A stretch of DNA of 64,000 nt from Asterias amurensis (taxonomy: Eukaryota; Echinodermata; Asteroidea; Forcipulatida; Asteriidae), in contig NC_092665.1 in assembly GCF_032118995.1 (NCBI RefSeq), forward strand, positions 14,094,012 to 14,158,011, given 5' to 3'. Position numbers and translations under genes: made by a program. The notes beneath the pieces are model-generated. The model was not told where the DNA came from. It saw nothing but the letters and a program-made list of their open reading frames with translations, and did no database searches. Positions 1 to 8,660 of the stretch are shown here, in pieces; position 1 is the stretch's first letter, and each line of letters opens with the position of its first letter.

Positions 1-31
1 ACAGGTAAATGGTTCTTGTAATTTGGCTTAA

Positions 32-385
32 AGCCATTGGACCCTTTCGGTAAACAGTATTGTCCAAGGCCCACACTTCGTGTGTCACAACTTCTATATC
101 AAATAACAAACCTGTGAAAATTTAGGCTCAATCGGTCATCGGAGTCGGGAGAAAATAACGGGAAAACCCACCCTTGTATCCGCGCATTTCGCCGTGTCAT
201 GACATGTGTTTAAAATAAATCCGTAATTCTCGCTATCGAAAATTGATATTGTTTTACTGTTTTCTCAAAAAGTAAAGCATTTCATGGAATAATATTTCAA
301 GAGAAGTCTTTCACCACTACCTTCTGTAAACCCTGTAAGTTATTTGTAAATCTGTGAACTTCTGTACCGAAAGGGTCCAATGGCT
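32..385. repeat. MITE family T (TTAA target), copy 1
   Basis: The left end AGCCATTGGACCCTTTCGG is matched by its reverse complement at the right end. TTAA lies on both sides (28-31 and 386-389). A second copy at 5598-5912 has a paralogous empty site, confirming the boundaries. Confidence 0.8.
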
Positions 386-589
386 TTAAAAGGTAGTGTC
401 ATCGTTTGGTTTTTGTTCAACGTTTTTTTTTGCATCGCCCGTAACGAGAAATGTCTTGCACCAAGACTAGCGCGTAGTATCCAAGAAACCACCGGTTATA
501 AACAGAGCTCCAGCTGGTCATTATCAACCGTTTAAACACCCCCACATGAAGCACTCTCCACCGATAGGAATAGCAAAACTGTCTGAGAT

Positions 590-702
590 ATTTATGAATC
601 TACTTTCGAAACGTCTTTCTAACCATAAGCATTTTATAACAAATGGTTTTCAAACGCTTTTCATTGGCCAACTCGACCGATCCAAGGCAACGTGTTCCTT
701 TA
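590..702. repeat. Palindromic MITE family P, 3' fragment
   Basis: Matches the right arm of the complete copies at 12592-12973 and 23042-23423, ending in the shared terminus CAAGGCAACGTGTTCCTTTA. Confidence 0.65.
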
Positions 703-747
703 AAAAAAATACTTTTTCAAAAATGACATAACGATGATTCCTTGCAG

Positions 748-854
748 TGTCGGCAGTGAGAGCAGAATCCTAAGGGGGCACTCGGGACCTGTGTACGGTA
801 CGTGTCTGATGCCGGATAACAAGGTGCTGTTGTCGTGCTCTGAAGATACCACAG
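748..854 (+). CDS. TAF5L: TAF5L exon (first WD40 blade in window)
   Basis: The acceptor is ccttgcag and the donor is gtagga. The exon encodes VGSESRILRGHSGPVYG then LLSCSEDTT. It starts on the third base of a codon, so at least one earlier coding exon lies upstream of the window. Confidence 0.82.
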
Positions 855-3800
855 GTAGGACACAGAGGTCAAGCCCCAATTTCATAGAGCTGCTAAGCAC
901 AAAAGTTTGCTTAGAATGAAATTTCTTCCTTCATAAAAACAGGATTACCAACCAAAGTTTCATTTTTGCTTATTGCTTGTTACTGGTATTTAGCTGTTGT
1001 TTGCTGATTCTGAAAATCACGTGGAAATTTAGTTGGTAATCTTGTTTTTATGAATGCAACAATTTTGGTGCTTAGCAGCTCTATGAAATTGGGCCCTGAT
1101 TGGGTCATCTAGGGGTCAACCGATTCTGATTGTTCATCTGAGAAATGTAATTTAGGGGTTCTCCATTAGCCCCTTTTGAGGTATGGTGGACACTATATGA
1201 GTGCACTGTTTGGTTGGGTGTATACAGACGGATTTACCCAAAACTACTAGTGTCATATGAGCCACCATTTCTCAAAATGGCTTGTGGCACCTATTCTGTT
1301 AACAACAAATAACATCGACTAAAATCGACCAGACGCATTCAAGGGAAAAGCAGATCACTATGCCTGTAATCATGCCTGATACTTCACGGACGCAACAAAG
1401 GCGATTGCCTTCGTGCCCCCTGGTCATTGCCTCGGTGCCCTCAAATTGCTCTTGTAGACATGTACAATTTCCTCTTAGAGTACCCTTTACCGAGAGAAAA
1501 TACCTTGGTGCCCTTGCCCTTTCAAAAACTAAGCATACAGACCTGCCTGTTCTTAAATCACACATGGACAAAAGGTTGGTTCCTGTCTCACTCATGGATT
1601 TTTACGCGGGGAGTCTGCTGCCAGCTAGAGTCCCAACTCTGCCAATGAGCAATGCTTGAGAATTTATAATTTCCGATTTCCAATTTTCCAGAATACGATC
1701 AGAGCATACTCATCGAAACATCGAGTTGAAACCAACGTTTCTTTTCAGAACCACCCCAACTCATTTAGAGATTATCATTACATGGTGTTACCACAAGCTT
1801 TTCTATATCGACTTCCACCTGTAAGACGACGTATTTCCACCATGCAAGTTAAAAATCCTACTTAATTTCGATTTGTCTTTGTTTTTTCAGTGAGGGCCTG
1901 GAATCTGGACACACTGTCTAACGTCGCTGTCTACAGAGGGCATAACTACCCTATTTGGGGGATAGAAAGCAGCCCAATGGGACTATATTTTGCTACGGCG
2001 TCCAAAGACAACACAGCGAGACTGTGGACAGCGGAGAGAACGTTTCCACTCAGGATATTTGTCGGGCATTTGATGGACGTAGATGTAAATAAACTTTGTT
2101 AATGTTTTTTTTTAAGGTTTTATCATTGTTAGCATAAAAACTTACTTGGTAACGAGAAATGGAGAGCTGTTAATAAATAGTATAAAACATTGTGAGAAAC
2201 AGCTCCCTCTGAAGTAATGTAGCTTTCGAGAAAGAAGTAATTTCTAACTAAAATATTTGAATTGAACTCGAGACTTCAGCTGAGGTCGTCTCGAAACTTT
2301 GATGACCAATTTTGATCAAATTTTCACAGGCTTGTTATTTTATGCATATGCTGAGTTTTTGTTTTGTAAAACAATGTCACAAAAAAAATTTGTTGTCTCA
2401 GAAAGAAAACAAATAATTGAGCATGTAAAACACATTTATCAAACTTGATTAATACGTTTTCCATGCTAAAACGGACACATAAATTACTTTTGAGACATTG
2501 TTTTAACTAATTTTTCAAAAAATACAGCAACTCAGCAAGTAATTTTGTATGGGAAGCTTTCTACTAACAGTATCTTCAAACCAAGTTTGTAAGTTTAATG
2601 TTTGTATTAAGTTTAATGTAAATCTGTGGACATTAAATGTTTTGTGTTACAAACAGTACCCAAACCCTTCAAAACTATTAATGATGTTGACGTGTGTATC
2701 CATTTCAGTGTGTGAAGTTTCATCCAAACTGTAAATACCTAGCCACCGGATCAAGCGACAAGACCATCAGACTCTGGAATATACACGATGGCAAGACGGT
2801 CCGACTATTTAATGGTCACAGGGTAAGTTTAAGTCTTGACACTCCTGTCGTCGCTTTCACCAAACTCTTCCTAACTTAGGATAAACCATAGGACTTAGGA
2901 CGAGTTAAGTTCCCTATCTCGAGACGTTGGGACGCATTGAACCAATCCTAAGTTAGGACGGCTTACTCGTCCTAACTCGAGATGGATTAATCCTAGCGTT
3001 TCGTGGAATTGGCTGCTTGGGTGACAGCTCCGCCACGCATCTGGAAATCTTTACCGCTTAATCTTAGATCTTGTCTTTGAACCACAAACTACTCTAAACT
3101 TTTCTTACGTCACAGGTTTTTCATTTTGTTGTGTCTTTTTTTCTTTGTTTGTTTTTGGTTTACTGCGCCTTTGACACACAAGAGGGTGGATACATGTGCG
3201 CATTACAAGTCTTTAATAAAAAAAATTGTTGGTTTGGGAATCGGTGCTGTTTTTGCTGACCTGCTTTTTTTGTTGCTTTTTTTTAAAGTAAGTCCTACTG
3301 CACTGTCTGTGTAAGTTTATGGTTTCCGTTTGTATTTCTAAGTTTTTGCTGAGTATTCTTGCATTGAGAGTCAATATTTTCTATTATATTTTGTTTAATA
3401 TAAATGGGTCTCATAACTCTTTCAATTTGTGTGTGTTGTTTTATTTGTAGGGGACAGTTTTGGCTCTTGCAATATCGCCAGATGGAAGATATGTGGCATC
3501 TGCAGGTAAGCTGAGATTTTTATTTTTTTATTATAAATTTTTTTCTAGGGGGGTGGCGGCTGATTTTGGTAAATGTTGAACAGGCGTGAGGTTTTCCAGG
3601 TTTTTGCCTCATGCTAAGCAGAAATGAGCAGGATACCAGTTAAAAATTGTACATGTGACTCGATATTTAGGCTGGTAACCTGATTCTGGTAAGCTTAATT
3701 TTGTTGTGGTTGACGATTTTTGTTTGTGACTTTTTTTTTAATGCTTGAAGGTGAAGATCGGCGAGTGAAACTGTGGGACATTGGCTCAGGCAGCCTGGTC

Positions 3801-6088
3801 AAGGAGTTAAGGGGACACACAGACTCTGTCTACAGTCTTGCATTCAGTCCAGATAGCTCCATGCTTTCTACTGGTGAGTTGAAGGGGGTTTGAAATTAAA
3901 GGGACACATGGAACGGGCGATTTGGTCCGTGAAACGGGTTTGAAACCGTTGGTTATGATAGGCGAGTGAAACTATGGGACATGACAGCAGCCTGGTCAAG
4001 GTATTAAGGGGACACACAGACTCTGTCTGCAGCCTTGCATTCAGTCCTGGGCCCAATTTCATAGAGCTGCTAAGCACAAACAAATATGGCCTTAAGTAAG
4101 TCAAGTAAACCCTGCCTTTAAACACCAAATTGTTGTAATTAATTGAAGCTACAATTATGGTTTATTGATTTGTTTAAAAATGTCATCGCACCAACTAATC
4201 GTTAAAAATATATATTTGAAAACCCAAACTTGACAGAGATTTCCCAAGAATAATATACAATTCAAAACCAGAAAGCTGCATCGCCACATTTTTATGCTGA
4301 ATTGAGAGTTTTAAAATGGCCGCCAAGGTGTGTTTGTTGTGACTTCACAGTCCAACACATACATGTAGGCCCACACACTACCAAGTCAGATATCAGTGTT
4401 TGGAACCTATGCCAATTACCTGGTATGCCTGCTGCCACCTAGTGTTCAAAAGTCTCCAACTAGTAACAAACAAGAGATGAGTTATTGTTGGGATCTGACA
4501 ATAAGCTTTGTATGCACATTTTTTGTGTTATAAATGTTTCGCTCAGTGTGTTTCCGGAACACTTACTTCTCTTTTCATTTTGATACAGCTTCAATTGTCA
4601 AAATTTGTTCTGAAAGAAAGTTCTAAATATTTCAGTCTTTCAGCGAAAACCTTGGCGATACAACTTCAACTAATGACTAAAACTACGAATTTAAAGTTAT
4701 ACAGTAATTTGTACACTGAGTAAAAAGAGACTGATTACAGCAAAGAATGTTAAGAATCAATAAAGTTCAAAAACTATTAAACAAATCAAAAGTGACCTTC
4801 AAATTAAAGCTTTTTTATATTAAAAAAAAAATGGGGGGCGGTAAACAGTGAAATATTTTTCTATGACCCTAGTACTTCCAAGATATAATTGTTTCTCAAA
4901 ATGCATTATATGTACTATCCAAATCTGCTGTACCATACATGTTTTCCTTTTGAGTAAATAAATCTGTTCAAGTCTAATTTTGGATTTCCTGCAGGTGGCA
5001 TCGACAACACACTGAGAATATGGGATGTACGACACAATTACTCTGCTACACAGTGAGTATTTAATTCTTAAACATTTTCTTAAGTTTTGTCTTAATGATT
5101 GAGATCGTTGAATGCGAGCGATGAATTGCTCAAAATATTGTTTGACTAAATTTGGTTTTTTTTTCTTTAGAAGACAATCGGAGCATACTGATCAAAAACT
5201 TCGAGTTGAAACCATTGGTTCTGTTGAGAGCCACCCCAACCCATTTAGAGATTACATTACATGGTGTTACTGCAAACCTTACTATGTCATTGACATAGTA
5301 AGGTTTGCAGTAACACCATGTTATGGTAAATGCTAATGTCATATTATTTCCACCATGCAAAGTTTCAAATCCTACTTTTAAATATTTGTTGCTATAGTTT
5401 TTTTCTCTTTCGGCGACAGTTATATGCGCGCATAATTTTAACTATAATGTAGAAGTCTCACCTGACCTGACCTCATTAAATGTTGTTCCGAGAAAGGAGC
5501 TGTTCAATTTTTCTATCGCAACTAAGATCAAGATGTAGGTCTAAAAGTAGCATATAAACTTGTTTAGATCTAGGGATGAGAAAATTGTACATTTTAAAGC
5601 CATTGGACCCTTTCGGTAAACAGTATTGTCCAAGGCCCACACTTTGTGTATCACAACTTCTATATAAAATAACAAACCTGTGAAAATTTAGGCTCAATGG
5701 GTCATCGGAGTTGGGAGAAAATAACGGGGAAAACCCACCCTTTATCCGCACGTTTCGCCGTGTCATGACATGTGTTTAAAATAAATCCGTAATTCTCGAT
5801 ATCGAGAATTGATATTGTTTTACTGTTTTCTCAAGAGAAGTCTTTCAAACCCTGTAAGTTATTTGTAATTCTGTGAACTTTTTTTTTTCTGTACCGAAAG
5901 GTTCCAATGGCTTTAATCTGAAGTAAACTTTGTTTTTTGTGGTATTTTTTTCTCTTTTTGTCAGATCTGAAAGTGGTTCTGCAACTGAACTCCTTGGATC
6001 ATTCTCCATCAAGTCAACCGTCCTTCATTATTCTCAGTTCACAAAATGTAATCTTTTGACAACTGCGGGAGTAACCTCACAGTCTTGA
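748..6088 (+). CDS. TAF5L: TAF5L orthologue, 3' part (seven exons, 257 codons of a longer gene)
   Basis: Joining exons 748-854, 1891-2084, 2709-2822, 3451-3505, 3751-3873, 4995-5052 and 5965-6088 gives one open frame ending in TGA at 6086-6088. It holds five WD40 repeats (GHSGPVYG...SED, GHNYPIWG...TARLW, GHLMDVDC...TIRLW, GHRGTVLA...VKLW, GHTDSVYS...LRIW) and a closing C-terminal strand. Repeat order and landmarks (LLSCSED, FHPNCKYLATGS, ASAGEDRRVKLWD, KELRGHTD, RIWDVRHNYSA, ELLGSF) match TAF5L rather than its TFIID paralogue TAF5. TAF5L is a structural subunit of the SAGA/PCAF histone acetyltransferase co-activator in the nucleus; the propeller packs against histone-fold TAFs. The N-terminal half must lie left of the window. 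All junctions have GT/AG. Family assignment is by recognition, without alignment. Confidence 0.87.
873..1094. repeat. MITE family G (GGGCCCAATTTCATAG ends), complete copy in TAF5L intron
   Basis: The inverted ends (CCCAATTTCATAGAGCTGCT and its complement) flank a further internal inverted repeat containing AACAGGATTACCAA. Related copies lie at 14044-14285, 4049-4080 (remnant) and 30994-31137. Confidence 0.75.
1686..1865. repeat. Dispersed repeat related to 5170-5380 and 16390-16590
   Basis: The stretch with GAGCATACT, GAGTTGAAACCAA, CACCCCAACTCATTTAGAGA and ACATGGTGTTAC recurs in the last TAF5L introns of both TAF5L copies. It lacks the perfect palindrome those copies carry. Confidence 0.55.
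1891..2084 (+). CDS. TAF5L: TAF5L exon (second blade and start of third)
   Basis: The acceptor is a pyrimidine tract ending tttcag and the donor is gtaaat. The exon encodes VRAWNLDTL, GHNYPIWGIESSP, DNTARLW and PLRIFVGHLMDVD, the most TAF5/TAF5L-specific stretch of the propeller. Confidence 0.87.
2111..2353. repeat. MITE family M, degraded copy in TAF5L intron
   Basis: Shows internal landmarks of family M (TTAGCATAAAAACTTACTTGG, GTATAAAACATTGTGAGAAAC, CAAATTTTCACAGG) without intact ends. Confidence 0.6.
2709..2822 (+). CDS. TAF5L: TAF5L exon (third blade)
   Basis: The acceptor is catttcag and the donor is gtaagt. The exon encodes CVKFHPNCKYLATGSSDK, then TIRLW and VRLFNGHR. Phase 0 at both ends. 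Confidence 0.88.
2869..3010. repeat. Degraded family C foldback (CCTAACTTAGGA units)
   Basis: Repeated CCTAACTTAGGA / TCCTAAGTTAGGA segments in both orientations, as in the complete elements at 21474-21644 and 24141-24287. Terminal motifs are not preserved. Confidence 0.5.
3451..3505 (+). CDS. TAF5L: TAF5L exon (short, fourth blade)
   Basis: A 55 nt exon (GTVLALAISPDGRYVASAG) between tttgtag and gtaagc, ending in phase 1. An almost identical exon lies at 13481-13535 in the segmental copy. Confidence 0.87.
3751..3873 (+). CDS. TAF5L: TAF5L exon (fourth and fifth blades)
   Basis: A 123 nt exon encoding EDRRVKLWDIGSGSLVKE, then LRGHTDSVYSLAFSPDS. Acceptor cttgaag, donor gtgagt. Its tail is partly duplicated in the following intron (3957-4047). 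Confidence 0.87.
3957..4047 (+). pseudogene. Partial tandem copy of the preceding TAF5L exon inside the intron
   Basis: Matches the exon at 3751-3873 (GGCGAGTGAAACTATGGGAC, then CAGCCTGGTCAAGG and ACACACAGACTCTGTCTGCA) but lacks six bases and stops at CATTCAGTCCT, where a family G MITE end begins. The equivalent lies at 13960-14043 in the segmental copy, so it predates that duplication. Confidence 0.75.
4049..4080. repeat. MITE family G, left-end remnant in the parent TAF5L intron
   Basis: GGGCCCAATTTCATAGAGCT then GCTAAGCACAAA, joined directly to ATATGGCC. The complete copy at 14044-14285 shows what was deleted. Confidence 0.65.
4995..5052 (+). CDS. TAF5L: TAF5L exon (end of fifth blade)
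   Basis: A 58 nt exon after tcctgcag and before gtgagt, encoding GIDNTLRIWDVRHNYSAT. The copy at 16210-16272 carries five extra bases. Confidence 0.85.
5259..5321. repeat. Perfect 31-bp inverted repeat with a one-base spacer
   Basis: Left arm 5259-5289 (starts ACATGGTGTTACTGC) and right arm 5291-5321 are exact reverse complements around T5290. The copy at 16485-16547 has one mismatch in the left arm (TATGTC to TATTTC). Confidence 0.85.
5598..5912. repeat. MITE family T, copy 2, with paralogous empty site
   Basis: Ends as in copy 1, with TTAA on both sides (5594-5597, 5913-5916). In the segmental copy the same place (17241-17260) reads GCATTTTAATCTGAAG with one TTAA, which is the pre-insertion sequence. 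Confidence 0.88.
5965..6088 (+). CDS. TAF5L: TAF5L last coding exon
   Basis: After ttttgtcag the frame reads SESGSATELLGSFSIKS and ends CNLLTTAGVTSQS then TGA at 6086-6088. This C-terminal strand closes the propeller. The same exon is intact at 17299-17422 in the segmental copy. Confidence 0.85.
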
Positions 6089-7431
6089 AGACCTAAAGTC
6101 TTTCAACTTGAGCCATGTCCAGACATCTCTGTGGACCCCAGTTCCAAACCTGAACCAGTGTCTTGCCCGTTTCCTTTTTCCTTCATTTAATTTGTATGTT
6201 TCTGATATATTTATTATCAACATATTGAAATTGAAGTTGAAACAGGTGGTGCAAATACCCCAAGCGAATCAATATACAAAATACAAAGTTAAAAGAAATA
6301 AAATTTCACTAAAATATTACACACTTACAGTATTACAAAAATTCAAAAAACTCAAGAGACAGCAATATACAGCAAATTGAAAAGAATTCAGTTTAAAGGC
6401 AGTGGACACTATTGGTAATTACTCAAAAAATTGTAAGAATAAAAACTTACTTGGTGACTAGCAATGGAGAGCTGTTGATAGTATAAAACATTGTGAGAAA
6501 TGGCTCCCTCAACTAGCAATGTAGTTTTCGAGGAAGAAGTATTTTTTCCACTAAAATGTGTGAATTTAATATTGAGACCTCAGAATTCGATTTTAAGGTC
6601 CCGAACCGAAATCAAGCATCTTTAAGCACACAACTTCATGTGAAAAGGGTGTGTTTTTCTTCCATTAATATCTCGCAACTTCGACGACCAATTGAGCTAA
6701 AATTTTCACAGGTGTATTATTTTTTGCATATGTTGAGATACACCAAGTGAGAAGACTGGTCTTTGACAATTACCAAAGCTGTCCAGTGTCTTTAATACGC
6801 CATTTTGAGATATGGTGGATGCAATACTATGCTACTTTTAGGTTTGGGTAAATTTGTCTGTTCACCGAGTAGTCCACTCCTATAGTGTCATATTGGTCAT
6901 TTTTTGTCATTGTCGCTTTATTCTTTTTTCTGATTCTTTATTTATTGTCCAAACCAGCAGTGGGCGAACCGCCAGTTCCAAGAAAGAGAAAAATTAAAAT
7001 ACCTAAAGCTATCAATTATAAATAAAACCTTTAAATGTTAAAATTTGAAACTAGAAAAGATAAGTTATTAGGCAATTGGAAAAAAAATTACAAAACCACA
7101 AAAGAAATCAGTACATCAATGTTAAAATTTGAAACTAGGAAAGATAAATGAATAGGCAACTAAAAACAAAAACAGAAAAGAAATCGGTACATCAAAAGAA
7201 CACTAACATAAAAACATACACAGTTCAAACTCATTTAGAGAGAGACTTCACAATTAAAGTGACTTGAGAGGTCCTACAATGGAACCCTGCGGAACATCTG
7301 AAGGCACTGTTTTCTATTTCAGATGAAAATCAAATGTGATCATTTAGAGGGCACCATGAAGAGACTTTCAAAAATAAACTTCTCAACATTTTGATGGAGG
7401 GGTTTCAATCTGCGTTTCTTTTTCTGTACGT
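6089..7431. other. TAF5L 3' flank and convergent intergenic region
   Basis: About 300 bases of TAF5L 3' flank are followed by a family M MITE and A/T-rich sequence with a short imperfect duplication (GTTAAAATTTGAAACTAG near 7039 and 7120). Genes on either side converge here. No further coding exon is seen. Confidence 0.5.
6393..6795. repeat. MITE family M, complete copy
   Basis: Starts TTAAAGGCAGTGGACACTAT and ends with the complement ATTACCAAAGCTGTCCAGTG then TTTAA; TTAA at both edges. Carries the family's GAGACCTCAG...GGTC core. Confidence 0.8.
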
Positions 7432-8130
7432 TCATATTCTAAATAAATTTTTCACATCCTTCGGGATGCTGTCCTTTTGTTTTGTTTTATTATCTTTAAC
7501 AACTTTTGCCTTCAAGTCGTTGGTCTCATTTGTTGTCAATTCAACCCATATGTTGTAGTCTCGACCTTCTTCCATGTTGGGATCAGTTAGGTCCGCTGTC
7601 AAAACATATACTGGGTTTTTATCCGTTCCTTCCTTTTGAACTGGGATCGTGTTGAAATCTTTGGCAAATTTGTGTCGCTTCTGAACGAGTGACAAAGTGG
7701 GGTTGAGTTTAAACCTTGCTGTTCCGTCTGGGTTCTTACTGAGGAGACGAGCTTTTGTGCCTTTGCGAAGCAATTTCTTGGCAATTGTTGCAAGCGTCTT
7801 CACACTTTCACCAAATTGCTTGATACATTCCGATCCGACAAATGTCGTTTGATTTGTACGTATGTTCAAAATATGAAAAAGATATTTAATTCCCTGTTTC
7901 CCACAAGGGCAAGATTCAGAAGGCGAACCAATATCCTCTACACCGGTGAACTTCCACTCACTAAAAACTTCTCGATCATTTATTTTTTCTTTGCTACGCT
8001 CCTTGAGGTGTGGTATGAGCTCATCGTGCATGTATTCTGGATACCCCTTGGTCTCAGTTGACTTCTCTTCGGTGGAATGGGCATCTTCAGATTCGTCTTC
8101 CGAACTATAGCCATTTGGCATGACGGATTT
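7432..8130 (-). CDS. Gene A last exon, CxCG domain (232 codons)
   Basis: Acceptor TTTCTCTGGCAG. Reads KSVMPNGYSSEDESEDAHS, a helix-like YMHDELIPHLKERSKEK, the SCPCGK...FVGSECIKQF core, and a C-terminal half rich in charged residues ending VKNLFRI. An internal ATG four codons in could also start a shorter protein. The matching exon in gene B is 18220-18933. Confidence 0.75.
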   Translation of the reverse strand, partial: KSVMPNGYSSEDESEDAHSTEEKSTETKGYPEYMHDELIPHLKERSKEKINDREVFSEWKFTGVEDIGSPSESCPCGKQGIKYLFHILNIRTNQTTFVGSECIKQFGESVKTLATIAKKLLRKGTKARLLSKNPDGTARFKLNPTLSLVQKRHKFAKDFNTIPVQKEGTDKNPVYVLTADLTDPNMEEGRDYNIWVELTTNETNDLKAKVVKDNKTKQKDSIPKDVKNLFRI

Positions 8131-8625
8131 CTGCCAGAGAAAGAAGAGATACAAACATTCACTTTTAAACTTATTATTAATAGACCCGCTGCATTGACCA
8201 CCATCATTGATGAAACGTGCACAAGGTTGGTATAAGCCTTTTACATGGCATTTGTGGCTTGTGGAACCGCGATCCCAAGCGACTGGAACGGGACACTTAC
8301 TACAGTGTAAATGGAGTGGCGATCGCTACTTGTACTCGACTCGCGCACCGTTCAAATCACTCTGCTGTTTACGCCACGCTGAGAGGGTGCGCTTTCCATT
8401 ATTTATCATCAAAGATGTCGGTCAGTGACGTAATGTGATTTCCATTTTTGAGAGATGTCACCCCTGAAACAAGGGTGGATACGATTATCACAACATCACT
8501 CAACACATTCAAGGCACTTCTGAAAGCCCACTTGTTTCAGGAGGCCTACCATCAATGACTTTTTATTTCTTCTGTGCCTCAGCGCCTTTGAGCAAACTTT
8601 TGATTTAGGCGCTATACAAATTACG

Positions 8626-8660
<35 letters not shown>

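Larger units (their letters stand above)
1..747. other. 5' flank / intron of TAF5L with MITE remnants
   Basis: No coding exon is supported here. The stretch holds one complete TTAA-type MITE (32-385) and the 3' end of a palindromic MITE (about 590-702). It is presumably intron before the exon at 748, because that exon starts inside a codon. Confidence 0.5.

Noticed and set aside
5112-5360. Matching open frames on both strands
   Set aside because: They are the two readings of the 31-bp palindrome, not a gene.
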